From Actinernus sp. WN-2022 (lineage: Eukaryota > Cnidaria > Anthozoa > Actiniaria > Actinernidae): a stretch of 64,000 nt of DNA. The stretch lies in contig JAOWCC010000577.1 in assembly GCA_030867875.1 (NCBI GenBank), forward strand, positions 152,450,344 through 152,514,343. Reading direction: 5' to 3'. The notes under the pieces were generated by a model, which saw only the letters and a list, made by a program, of their open reading frames with translations, had not been told where the DNA came from and searched no databases. A program made the position numbers and the translations under genes. Shown here in pieces: positions 20,583 through 31,242 of the stretch (positions are counted from its first letter, which is position 1; every line of letters starts with the position of its first letter).

Positions 20583-21054
20583 ACATTTGTAGCCGCGTTA
20601 AAGATCCTGTGTCCGAACCCATGGTGCTTTGCGCCAATGTTTTGATTAGTTTGTTTATCAACAGCCGCATAAAGTAAATGCTAGCTTTGAGTCGAACTAA
20701 AATACTCTCGATTGCTTATTAAAAGAAGCACACATACACTTTGGGTAACGAATTTCATAATTTCTACCGGATTAAAATCCCAATCGACCCCATGAATTTT
20801 CCTTCGAATATGATTTGAACAGTACTCGGCAGGAAACCAGTTATACTGTGATGCCTTTAGATTCGAATTCGGTTTACGAGTGCGACTTTTTCAACTCTAC
20901 AAGCAAACAAATAGCGATACTTACTGCCCACGTCATCATTGTCATTAATGTGCCAACTGAACCAGAGAGCCATAAGTTCCCAACACAAAGCAGCCTTTTG
21001 AAATCATGGTTGGTGCATTAGCATAACATCAACAGGAAGTATCGCTATACCCTC

Positions 21055-21740
21055 AGGTACATTAAGGCCTGGGTCTCAAGATGGCCATCCCAAATCAAGA
21101 AGGGGTAGTCTATCTCTTACTCTTTGTAATATTTGTCCATACAATTTTGAAAAATATGATGTTTGTCACGACCTTATCAATTACACATGAACGTTTCCAT
21201 GGAAACATGCAATGTGACCTTTGAACCCTAATGAAAAGCATTTATTTTATAGCCTCCTGCATCATGGTAAAGTATTTTCATATGCCGGGGATTTTTAAGA
21301 GTGTGAATCAGAGATAGTCCATAGTTTATAAATCCAACGAGGACAATTGAAAATATTATGGGGAAGACTCATTTACGCTAACATGAAATTTGATACCCCA
21401 AATTTATGACCGTTTAATAATATGTTTCTATATTGTCCTCGTTGGATATATAAACTATGGACTATCTCTGATTCATATGCATAAATATCCCCGGCATATG
21501 AAAACACTTTTCCATAATGCAGGAGGCTTTTGAATATATATTTTTAAATTAGAGTTCAAAGGTCACATTCCAAGTTTCCATGGAAACTGTCATGTGTAAT
21601 TGTTAAGGTCATAACAACATCATGTTTGTTTTAAGTTTTAAGCAAAACGATTACAACGAGAAAGAGATAGACTACCCCCTCTCGATTTGCCGGCGGCCAT
21701 TTTGAGACCCAGGCCTTAATACACCTGAGCCCTTGGTAGC
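21055..21740. mobile_element. Palindromic element with ATTAAGGCCTGGGTCTC ends
   Basis: About 680 bp. Left end CATTAAGGCCTGGGTCTCAA, right end its inverse (TGAGACCCAGGCCTTAAT). The interior also mirrors (GTAGTCTATCTCTT, CATATGCCGGGGAT, CAACGAGGACAAT). No ORF of its own. Intronic. Confidence 0.75.
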
Positions 21741-21922
21741 TTGTTTTTATGTCTCCAGCCTGATTGTTTAGCTGTAATTGAAGATCTCTACTTTCCGTGC
21801 GAATGATATATTTTAAAGTGCCTATGAACAATATGTTTTTATTTTAGATATCAATTCTAAATCAAGTGAATAGTAGAATGGTAAAATATATTGTGCTTTG
21901 AATGCTGTGCCGCTGAGTTAAG

Positions 21923-22860
21923 TACTGTTTAAAACACTCACAGCAGTGTTTTATCAAGTTTAAAAATTCGAGGGCGAAGGCCGAGAATTTTTAGACTTGA
22001 TAAAACACGTGCTGTGAGTGTTTTAAACGGCTTCAAAAACGCTTTAAGAATGCAATGAAAGAAAGACGCACATCTCAAGGGAATGGTTACTTAATGAACC
22101 ATTGAGCCTTTGTATTCACAACGCCATGCAAAATATTCGAGTAATCACCGCCTGCAATTACGAACATCTCAAGGGAATGACATGAAGAAATTACCATACT
22201 ATGTTGTTTGAAACGGCGTTTCGCAATGCAAGAAGAACCTGCATTTGAAGGATTTGGTGTCGTGGTTTACCTCTATAAAGTCCAAGACTTGGAAGGCGAT
22301 GTGACTGATATGACGGCAGACTCTAAATTTTTTACTCCGGCACAAAATATGTAAGTTTAATGCACGTTTATATTATTTTACGGCTTTGTGTTTGGTTTAA
22401 TAATTGGAACTAAACAGTGGCTCGGTAAACAAGTAATGGTAGTTGGATAACTTCATTTTAAAAATACTATCTGTGTATCTCGGTAGTCTGCTGATATTAG
22501 TAAACTTAGTGCAAAATTTATTATCTAGGTACCTGATGTTCCGTGTACTTTTTGCTATCTTTGGGTCTTTATCAGTGAATTCTTAATTAGGATGAAACTT
22601 TATATAAAATGTCATGTTCATTATTATTCTTTAAATAAAACGTTCATCCTAATTAGCAATTCAATGAGAAAGCTGAAACATCAATAGAAATTAAGTCCAT
22701 TGTCTCAATCATTAACCCCGTTTCCCTCTGGAACAGAATTCAAATCCCTCCGCGTGCCTTTTAGAATGATGAGATTTTATCAGGTATAAAGGAGCATGCA
22801 CGTGACTGATTTGCTTCATCTGGTTGGACAAAATGCTCATTAATTATTCATGAGTTTTTG
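21923..22860. mobile_element. Insertion inside MITE-B copy 2
   Basis: Opens with a hairpin (GTTTAAAACACTCACAGC mirrored by GCTGTGAGTGTTTTAAAC, 21928-22034) and carries a candidate exon at 22226-22350. A possible AAG duplication flanks it. Its right end shows no matching inverted terminus, so the class is unknown. Confidence 0.5.
22226..22350 (+). CDS. Candidate first exon (42 aa), unrecognised
   Basis: ATG at 22226 opens MQEEPAFEGFGVVVYLYKVQ and runs to a perfect donor AATAT|GTAAGT at 22351. No family recognised and no partner exon found. It lies inside an inserted repeat, so it may be a captured or chance exon. Confidence 0.25.
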
Positions 22861-23222
22861 AAGGAGGTTTTAATATCCAAAATGCTAATTACACGTTAGG
22901 GGAGCTATCCGGCTGCAATCACTTCTAGCTTAGTGGTTGTGAATGGGCGTTTCTATTGATATAGGAAAACAAATTTCTAACATCATTTTATTTAAACCAT
23001 GGGTATAACACTGATAATTTGACAAATTTGTTTAATTGTAACAAAAAAAAATGTATAATAATTGTGCCTCCCCTGACGTCATGTAATTAGCATTTTGGAT
23101 ATTAAAACCTCCTTAACTCAGCGGCACAGCATTCAAAGCAAGATATATTGTACCATTCTACTATTCACTTGATGTAGAATTGATATCTAAAATAAAAATA
23201 ATAAGCTTCATAGGCACTTTAA

Positions 23223-25496
23223 GTGCAAATGTCGTACTCGCACTCGAGACACACTCACAGCGAAGAAACAGTTGAACTCAGCAGATTGGAGTTTGATCCC
23301 GCGGTCGTAGTTTTGGTAGCAGGAATTTCTGGACGTACTGGAGGAGGAAAAAAACGGTTAAGGGCATTACTTTCTCTGCTAATAAAAATGCAAATCTGAA
23401 GTTTCGTGCACACCTCAGTGGAGCTGAGCCGTGCGACGTCAGTTATAATTACGAATGATCTTGATTCCAGAAGTGGTTGCTTTGTCTTTCCAACGAAGCC
23501 CGCCGGTCCTTAGTGAAGCAAATCCCCGGGTAACTCACGTAGTAGTCCTTTTGAGCCGCAAGCTAAGTGTTGTCTTGTAGACCTAGAGAAAGCAAAATGT
23601 GGACTGCTGAAGGATTATTTGTCGAGTCGCTTCGCCTCGCTGTCTGTTCTTTCTTCGGCATTCCTCTACTCCCCACTCTAGACAAAAGTCTCGACTAAAG
23701 TTGCATTTTAAAAGGTATATATACAAACATATATATCTAGAAATAATTACACGATGGCCCAAACTAGAGATGGATTTCGAAAGATTCGCTGATTTTCGTA
23801 GCCTACGAAAATCATTTGCACGCGCAAAGCACCATGGGCTTTAATGTAAAGCAAATGTAGCAAAAGGAGAAATTACAATACTCATACTAACCTAATAAAG
23901 CATTTAAACTCCGTTTTTGGCTGTTTTCGAATTCGAATGTCTGGTGTGTATAGCTTTCTCTCTCAGTATAACTAAAAGTCGTTTCGCTCCCGATCTCGAT
24001 CTCAACGTTTTTCTCAACCTCTCTGAGTCTTGTCGTAACGGTTACTTAAATGGGCAGCTATTACAGATTCCTCAAACCTCGTTATTTTAGTATAATAGTT
24101 TTATACTATTATACTATTATAGTAGTATTAATATAGTAAGAAGCATTCTTAGTAACACACTTCCGGAATTGAGTTCACTCTCCACTGAGCTCATGTTCTC
24201 CTGATTTATGGTAGGTCTTATAATAAATGAGTTAAAAGGAAAACGTAGTGTTCTATTAATACTTCAGTTTTACGAAAGCAAAACATTTATTTATTTTGAC
24301 GTCATTATAAAAAAACTCTGAAATGATGAAAATATTATTTATATGAAAAGCCTGGATAAAATTTAAAGAGGCTGGAGGAAGTCTTATGAGTGCATGCACG
24401 GGGAATGGTAACAACACCTACAAGCGCGAGACTTACTCCATCGCCGATAATTCGAGACATTGTCAGGTCCTATGTGTGGTACATTAGGGCACTATATTTC
24501 AGGATACATAAAGTACCAACTCGTAATTGACTTTCCCAAAGGACAAATTAGTTGAGTAACTGCTGGCCGTTTAAGCAAACACACTCTGTCTGCAGTTTCT
24601 AGAAGATAGAATAAGTTTTCCAAAGCTGCCATTTTTGTTGGGTTTGGTCGCTTGTGGCCAGAGTTATGGCAGTCTCAAGACGTGCAATATTACGGGCTTT
24701 AGAGGGGAAACATGGAGTCTGAGGTTTCTGATCGGAAAGCTGAACTTTCTAGAAGGAAAAGGAAAAACTCAAAAATGGACTAAGGGACACCAAACCTGAA
24801 GAATACGGTTGGTTATATTTCTGTATTGAACGCTTCGGTTTGCCATGTATTTCTAAGGTTGTAGATTTGTGGCAAATTCATATTTAGAACTCCCATCTAT
24901 GTTTTAGCGGTAGTTCTCTAATGTTCTCTGTAAAAAGTTAGGCTTTTCAATGCTAATTGCCAAAGATCGAAAAAAAGAAACCTCGAAATATACAAGTTAG
25001 CTTGGAGAGTATCAAAACCGAATTGCTATTATATGTAGGAATTACGTCCCGGCGGGCCATTTTTAAGATTGTACCATATTTCGTGAGAAATAAGGAAAAT
25101 GTGAACAGAGCTCACATATGTATTGCGCAATACCATGTCTCGAATTCCTGGCGATGAGTTATTTTTGTGACGACATATTTTGAACTTGTGTTGTTCGGTT
25201 GAAGTTCGAAAAGCCCGGTAAAATGTATTCCTTTTTTATCAACAAAATATAAATAACTTAAATAAGGCTCAAAAGAGATTTTTTTTCCAAAAAGAACTGC
25301 ACAAATTCTGACTTACCATACTCTCAAATTGAAATAATTAAACCTACATATAATTTAATTATGCGGCTTCACAAATTTTGATTATCTATTTTTAATTACA
25401 TAAAATGAGTGGAGTTGTTTCTCTTCGACAATTGGCGCAATTCCTTCTTCAGGGCCTCGAAACTATTCATGATATTTTTCTTTGAAACCTATTTAG
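23223..25496 (+). other. Intronic stretch, no gene recognised
   Basis: AT-rich, with a TA-rich patch near 24085-24140. I looked here for the missing first half of the LamG-like domain that should precede 25497 and did not find it. The 66-codon open frame at 24957 has no domain or splice support. Confidence 0.45.
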
Positions 25497-25883
25497 CAGA
25501 GAGAACAGATCAATTCAATATCCTCTCAAGTGGAGCAGAGATGCTAGGATATAAAGGGATGTCTCTACAAGTAACAGGATTCCGATATAGCTTGACCTTC
25601 GCTACAGCCTTCAAGAGATGGCAGCTTACTTTCACGCCATCTTTACGAGAATGGGTACATTGCACTGTCACATGGAGCCAGGCAAATGGACTAAGATACT
25701 TTGAAAATGGACGACTTGCCGCATCAAACTCGAGCTATGGACACGTGAGAAGCTATAATGTAAACAACAAGATGATAATTAGTTCGAGGAATTCCCCATA
25801 TGGATATTATATGCAAATGTTTGAGCTTGGAATATGGAATCGTGAACTGCGACAAGAAGCAATCAACGACGTTTATCATATTG
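25497..25883 (+). CDS. LamG/concanavalin-like domain, second half
   Basis: Acceptor at 25496 (ctatttag); an alternative AG three bases later keeps the phase. Donor ATTG|gtagga after 25883, phase 1 to phase 1. It contains REWVHCTVTWSQANGLRYFE, then NGRLAASNS, and FELGIWNRELRQEAINDVY, the W-x-H-x-x-x-T and NG-x-L-x(n)-G-x-x-x-W-x-R-x-L signature of the LamG_3/concanavalin-like fold. The complete domain at 43865-48310 shows what the missing first half should look like; no such exon was found upstream. Confidence 0.8.
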
Positions 25884-25930
25884 GTAGGAAATATCATTTT
25901 CGTAAATACGAATTATAAATAATAACAATA

Positions 25931-26211
25931 GGCATTTTGCAGGAAACAGTCACATGTTGATAAATGTCACTTCAATAAGCAATGAGTCGCACTCGTGATT
26001 CCAAGGGAAAACCGGGCTTTACTGGGTGGCAAACAAACTTCAAAACCGGCGCTGTTTTAGAAAGATCAGCAATCGATTGGAGGTAGAAATAGTATTTACA
26101 AACAGTTTTTGCTAATAACACTACCGATCTCGTACAAATACCGTTGGATAAATGAAGTCAGATTATTTTGCCACCCAGTACAACCACGTGATTGCATTCC
26201 TGCAAAAGGCC
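25931..26211. mobile_element. Foldback element family A, copy 2
   Basis: GGCATTTTGCAGGAAACAG on the left and TGCATTCCTGCAAAAGGCC on the right. Internal blocks are shared with the copy at 1244-1512. Confidence 0.75.
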
Positions 26212-26804
26212 CATTGTTATTATACTAATCAGAGCTCTCAAATTGTACCACCTGCAGTACTTTCGTTGAAACCCACTTAGCAGTACTGCTGTCCACACTG
26301 TAAACTCCTCTTGGACAATCTGGGGCGGATCCAGGGGGATTCGGGGGGTTACATCGACTCCACCTTTTCTCTCGCTCGCCTACAAAAGACAACAAAGAAA
26401 CTACCAAATATTTTGGCGCTCGCGTATATCGAACCCCCTTCGTTTGTTTCTTATGCCTAGATTGTGTAAACTAATCTCATATTTTGTTACACTAGCGAAT
26501 ACCAACTACATGGATATTGTGTTAAAATAAAATAAAAACAAATTCTGACATTTTAAAAATACAATCTGAGTTTATCTAATTGTGTTTTGTAAAGCATGGT
26601 TTAGAATTCGCAGCCGCCGTCTCTAAAGTGTTTAGTCAAACAGAGAGGAAACTACCTCGAACAGGTCGTCTAGTTAAGGGCCCATTGACATATTTAAATC
26701 GGCCGTTGCTAGAGAAAGTTTGAAGCCTCGTAAAACCCGAAAAATTAAAGAGTGGGCAATAATTATTGTCAAGGTGACTCCTAGGGTAAAGTCTTGTAGT
26801 CTAA

Positions 26805-26858
26805 TGACGTCATCAAGTGACGTCATGATGACGTCATGATGACGTCATGATGACGTCA
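26805..26858 (+). promoter_or_regulatory. Array of five CRE palindromes (TGACGTCA)
   Basis: TGACGTCA at 26805, 26818, 26829, 26840 and 26851, the last four exactly 11 bp apart, about one helical turn. TGACGTCA is the CREB/ATF consensus site. It lies 130-180 bp inside the element end and about 750 bp before the HECT start, so an enhancer or promoter role in the element is plausible. Confidence 0.5.
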
Positions 26859-27244
26859 TAAACATCAGAAACTCTCCAAGGATTTTTAATCTACTAGTAA
26901 TTTATGAATATTTTCCGAACCTACGAATTAAGGCGCATAAAACCGAGCATGCGTTTGCCATTAAGACAAAAAATGAAGATTGTGGTCAACAACATTTTAA
27001 CTGGAAAAAGTTTGGTGTTTAGTGAAAGCGCGCAAAATGTTTAGGATTTTTAGAAACAGGAAGTGAAAAATTTAACGCATGCGCAAAAGTTCCTGTTTTG
27101 TGGTCGTGAAATAGTCGCAGAACTGTTGTTGCAGTAAAGTCTACGATAATTGGTCGAACAGGATGTGCATTTTCTCCTATTTCCTCCGACAGTAGCCAGT
27201 GTTGGGGCTTGGCTGAATACTCCAGTCTGAATACTCCAGTCTGC

Positions 27245-27506
27245 AATGAGCTAGTATGGCAAGCCAATTGTAGCAATATTCAATAAGTGGCATTCAATGT
27301 TCAATACATATTATTCAATGTTCAATAAATGTCATTCAATGTTCAATACATGTCATTCAATGTTCAATACATGTCATTCAATGTTCAATACATGTCATTC
27401 AATGTTCAATACATGTCATTCAATGTGCAATACATGTCATTCAATGTTCAATAAATACCATTCAATGTTCAATACATGTCATTCAATGTTCAATCAATTT
27501 CATTCA
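27245..27506 (+). repeat. Subterminal inverted repeat with 21-bp minisatellite, left
   Basis: A unique inverted part (GCAAGCCAATTGTAGCAATA) leads into about ten copies of a 21-bp unit CATTCAATGTTCAATACATGT. The same block is inverted at 32925-33235. Open frames across it are an artefact of the 21-bp unit. Confidence 0.85.
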
Positions 27507-27615
27507 AGAGGCGTCCCTACAAGGACGGGATTCGCCACTCCCTCTGAGCCCCTAACCGCTGGCCACTATACTTGCAGATGCAGAACTTGTGCTCGTTCGA
27601 GAAGCAAAATCCAAA

Positions 27616-29427
27616 ATGGCGGAAAGGAACACCTTCTCTGAACTCCAAAAATGCCTGGAACAGGCTTCTCAGCTCTGTTCACGAATGACAACTACCTCTA
27701 CGACTACTGCTATATCCTCAGTTGCTGCAGCGACAAGTAATGCAAGAAGTATGATCAGTTCTTCGACTTCAAGCGGCCTTTATAAAAGGTTAAACCAGAG
27801 AGAGAGGCTACGATCAATACCCGGGGAAAAAAAAGGAACGGAGTCGAGCAAGAAACGGGAACAGGAACTCCGAGCATTTGAGTTTGCGTTAGTTGCATGT
27901 GAAGAGGACACTGAAGACGAATTCCCCATGGTCATCAGTGATGAGACGGTCCTTTTGAGGGGATTCATTCAGTTAAGAGCAAGTGCTACAGAAAACGATG
28001 TAAGGCGTGAAATATCCCAAGCCATGAACACCAAATACCCACTGGTCACTGCTTCTGACATCGAGTTCTTAAAGGCTAACCGAAAAAAACTGATGAAACC
28101 GGTAAATTCAAGCGAATACAATTTCAAGCAAATCAAGTTATTAGCAGGCCAAGGATCCATCTATGTAAAACTGAAAGATGGTTTTGAATGTTTGTTATGT
28201 CCTGACACTGAGTCACAAGATAACAAATCTTCAAGTGAAGAGGAGCATGAGGGAGGTGGTCTGAAAAGACGGAAGGTAGAAACATGCACAAAAACTGACT
28301 CTGCTTTACCGGTATCTGGTGTTGCCAGTTATTCTACTCGATCCACTGTAACCCCCTGTATACCTGGTCCCACACCATCTGTTGCCCCTGTGGTAAATCT
28401 TACTGGTAATGATGAAACTGAGCAGGAGAAAGAGCAATTATTCACAGATGTGATTAGAGAAATTATCTCATATTGCCAGAGCAATAACATTGAAAACCCA
28501 GTGGAAATCTTGAGAGTTGCTCAGGAGAAAATAGTCACAGGGAGACCGTTAGAACAGTCACACCCTTTGTTCTACAATGATGCCCAAACAAACTTCATCT
28601 TGGTTAACAGACAAAACGTTTTTGCTAGTGCAAAAGAAGAGCTTGAGCTGGTAGCAGATGAGAACCTTAGACAAACTCTGGAAGTTTCCTTTTATGGAGA
28701 AATTGCTAAGGATTCAGGGGGTCCAAGAAAGGAATTTTTCCGTTTAGTCCTAAGAGAAATAAATGCGAACTATTTTGAGGGTGGCTTGAAAGATCACCTG
28801 GAGGAGGATTATTGCATTGTTGGGGTGATTATGGCTTTGAGCATCCTTCAGAATGGAACATTCCCACGGTTCATTCCAGAAGATATATTAGAGCAGCTGT
28901 TCAATATAACAGAGCCATCTCCATGTGTTTTGAAGCTGCAGGAAGGCTTTGATAAACTTGGACTGATTAAAATTGGCTCAAGTCTCCCCACCTTCCTCCA
29001 CCTTCTGCGTCCATCACCTGCAAGTGTTCTAACAAGAAAAGCCCTTGTTAGTCTTCTCTCCCCACAATATTCAGAAGAAGGATCCAATGCTTGTATCTTT
29101 CAGCAGACAGTTTATGCTTGCTTCATGAAATATATCCGAGAAGCTGGAGCAGGACAACGGTTGGAAGGGAGGATCTGCCTTGAAAGCATCTTGGAGTTTG
29201 TTACATGCTGCAGCGAGGAACCAGTGTTTGGATTTGACCCACATCCAGAAATCCATTTTAGAGGAGCAGACAGCTCAGTGAAATGGTCATTTTTACCTAC
29301 ATCCCAAACCTGTCCAAATATCCTGTACCTCCCTGTGGCAGGTGTTACAGTTGAGCAGCCTCCGGAGGAGGGTTTGTTTGAAGTATATGACCATGCATTT
29401 GGTTCTAAATATTTTGGAAAAGGTTGA
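27616..29427 (+). CDS. HECT-domain E3 ubiquitin ligase-like protein of the transposon
   Basis: Single-exon gene, 603 codons from the ATG at 27616 (context AAAATGGCGG). An upstream in-frame ATG at 27589 is less likely. Residues 1-60 are Ser/Thr-rich low complexity; residues 60-220 are an unassigned region ending in a Lys/Arg patch (GGGLKRRK). From about residue 320 the HECT domain follows: SFYGEIAKDSGGPRKEFFRL (N-lobe), then GADSSVKWSFLPTSQTCPNI with the catalytic Cys in TCPN, and YLPVAGV. HECT ligases pass ubiquitin through this Cys to a substrate. Similar HECT proteins (G2E3-like annotations) are numerous in corals. Its partner in the element is the transposase at 31243-32784; it may act on host factors or on the transposase, which is inference. 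Confidence 0.88.
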   Translation: MAERNTFSELQKCLEQASQLCSRMTTTSTTTAISSVAAATSNARSMISSSTSSGLYKRLNQRERLRSIPGEKKGTESSKKREQELRAFEFALVACEEDTEDEFPMVISDETVLLRGFIQLRASATENDVRREISQAMNTKYPLVTASDIEFLKANRKKLMKPVNSSEYNFKQIKLLAGQGSIYVKLKDGFECLLCPDTESQDNKSSSEEEHEGGGLKRRKVETCTKTDSALPVSGVASYSTRSTVTPCIPGPTPSVAPVVNLTGNDETEQEKEQLFTDVIREIISYCQSNNIENPVEILRVAQEKIVTGRPLEQSHPLFYNDAQTNFILVNRQNVFASAKEELELVADENLRQTLEVSFYGEIAKDSGGPRKEFFRLVLREINANYFEGGLKDHLEEDYCIVGVIMALSILQNGTFPRFIPEDILEQLFNITEPSPCVLKLQEGFDKLGLIKIGSSLPTFLHLLRPSPASVLTRKALVSLLSPQYSEEGSNACIFQQTVYACFMKYIREAGAGQRLEGRICLESILEFVTCCSEEPVFGFDPHPEIHFRGADSSVKWSFLPTSQTCPNILYLPVAGVTVEQPPEEGLFEVYDHAFGSKYFGKG

Positions 29428-30293
29428 TCTTTCAAGACACTTAGGGATTGACTGTGGTGAATATTTTATGACGAACATGTTGAACTATTGATGATATGCT
29501 TTCATCATTGTGTTTCAGTTATGTTGAGACAGTTCGATATTAACTGTTTTCATTTGATAAATAGGAGCAGGATGTTTATGACCGTGCATTAGTTCTTTGA
29601 ATTGTAAAGTGCATACCACCCCTAGAATAAGATCCGGTGAATTATAGCTAATTGAAAAAGATTAAAATTGATGTTGATTGGGTGTATTTCATTTTAGGGC
29701 AAAGTTTTATGCTAATTAGGTTTTGATGACATAGAAAGTGACATTGTTATAAGTCAAGTTTCTTTATCTCCCCAACAAAACTCCACTTTCCAAACACATC
29801 AATGAGCATGTGAATTGTACGTATTTCATTTAAAAAGTTTCTAGATCATTCAAACTAGCCAGCTAATATTTTTGAAAACAGTTTCTTCCTCAAAATAATT
29901 ATGTAATCTAATATCAAAACAGAATCAACAGCATTCTTGTTTATTCAAGCTCGAAATTGTTCTCATCTCAGGGGCGATATGCACTTTTTTAAAACATGTT
30001 CTTTTGTTGGAGAACACATTTTATATTTGCATGTATAATGTTAGAAATGCATGTATTGTTGTTTCAACTTTGTATTGTGGCAAATTTTGAAAACCGTTTT
30101 ATATCAGTTCAGTTTGCCCAAATAAGGTTTGATTTTAGGTCTGAGCTTTGTTGATATAATAATTGAAAATAAAGCAAATGTTAAGGAATTTTCTAGGAGC
30201 ACTGAAATTTACAATATTTTAAACTCCTTCTGAAAAGAAACCTAATTGGGTGGTTCTAGAGTTCTGTAACCAAAAAGTTGGTAAAATAATATA

Positions 30294-30562
30294 CTGTAAA
30301 ATTCCGAAAATAAGCCCCACGTGTATAAGTCCCCCCAAATATAGGCCCCCAATTTTGAAACTTAAAAAGCCCTCCAATAATAAGCTCCCCAAATATAGGC
30401 CCCCAAAGGCTAATTTTAAAATTTGCTTATATAAAAATTCAATACTGACACAAAAAGGCCTCCAATAAAAATCCCTCCCGTATATAAGCCTCTTCCAAAT
30501 ATAAGGCCCCCAAAGGTATTTTGAAAAATCTAGGCCCCAAGCTAACTTTCGGAATTTTACGG
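30294..30562. repeat. Foldback repeat with TAAAATTCCGAAA ends and AGGCCCCC units
   Basis: Left TGTAAAATTCCGAAAATAAG, right CTTTCGGAATTTTACGG. The interior repeats AAATATAGGCCCCCAA several times. A MITE nested in the transposon. Confidence 0.65.
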
Positions 30563-30689
30563 TGGCTCCTGTACATTTTCTCTGTATTTTTTACAACTTC
30601 CAATTAATCAAATAAGTCTTCAGCAAACACCATTGCTCAGCTTACACATTGTACACGGTAAAGACGTTTTAAATGCAACAAATACTTAT

Positions 30690-30798
30690 TACAGTCAAAC
30701 CCCTCGTAAGCGGACACCCTTGGGACCACCTCAAAGTGTCCGCTTACAAGGGGTGTCCGCTTACGAGGGGTGTCCGTTAGGAGGGGTTTGACTGTAGT
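30690..30798. mobile_element. Short foldback element (ACAGTCAAACCCCTC ends)
   Basis: Left TACAGTCAAACCCCTCGTAA, right GGAGGGGTTTGACTGTA, with internal repeats of GTGTCCGCTTAC. About 109 bp, nested in the transposon. Confidence 0.75.
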
Positions 30799-31242
30799 AC
30801 TCTTCAAGGTCCCGCTTAGACTGATTACATTTTAAACCTTGGATTATTTTAGTGAGAGATTTGGGGCAGATCCAGGAATTTTACAAGGGGGTGCACAGTT
30901 ACTAAAGGTTTTACTAGACATTTGAGGTGACTGTCTGTTACCAAGGATATGTGAGAAATTTATACAAAATGTCTACCACCCCTGGATGTTATTTGCCTAA
31001 TGTAACACTTGGATATTGAACTGTAAACCTCTGAAATCTTGGTATGCTGAGATAGTGAATCATGAACATTAATATTTTTAAGATAAAAATAATGACAGGG
31101 GCACTCTCAACAATCCCAAATGTTAATGTCAATTCAGGGTCCTACTGTGCATATACAATGTATCACCTACTGCAGTCATTGTTTTCATCAAACCCCACAC
31201 TGCCAATATTATGGTTTTGCATTGCTGAGATAATGCCAGAAT

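Larger units (their letters stand above)
21813..23222. mobile_element. Foldback MITE family B, copy 2, split by an insertion
   Basis: The left half (21813-21922, TTAAAGTGCCTATGAACAAT to GCTGAGTTAAG) and right half (22861-23222, AAGGAGGTTTTAATATCC to GGCACTTTAA) match the intact copy at 2773-3180. Between them lie about 938 bp of foreign DNA. Confidence 0.75.
29428..31242. other. Region between the two convergent transposon genes
   Basis: AT-rich, with two small repeats (30294-30562 and 30690-30798). The open frame at 31062-31529 runs antisense to the transposase 3' end and is not supported. Confidence 0.5.

Noticed and set aside
27297..27641. 114-codon open frame with repeated CHSMFNT
   Set aside because: It is the 21-bp minisatellite read in frame (7 codons per unit). 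The mirrored frame at 32760-33299 is the same artefact.
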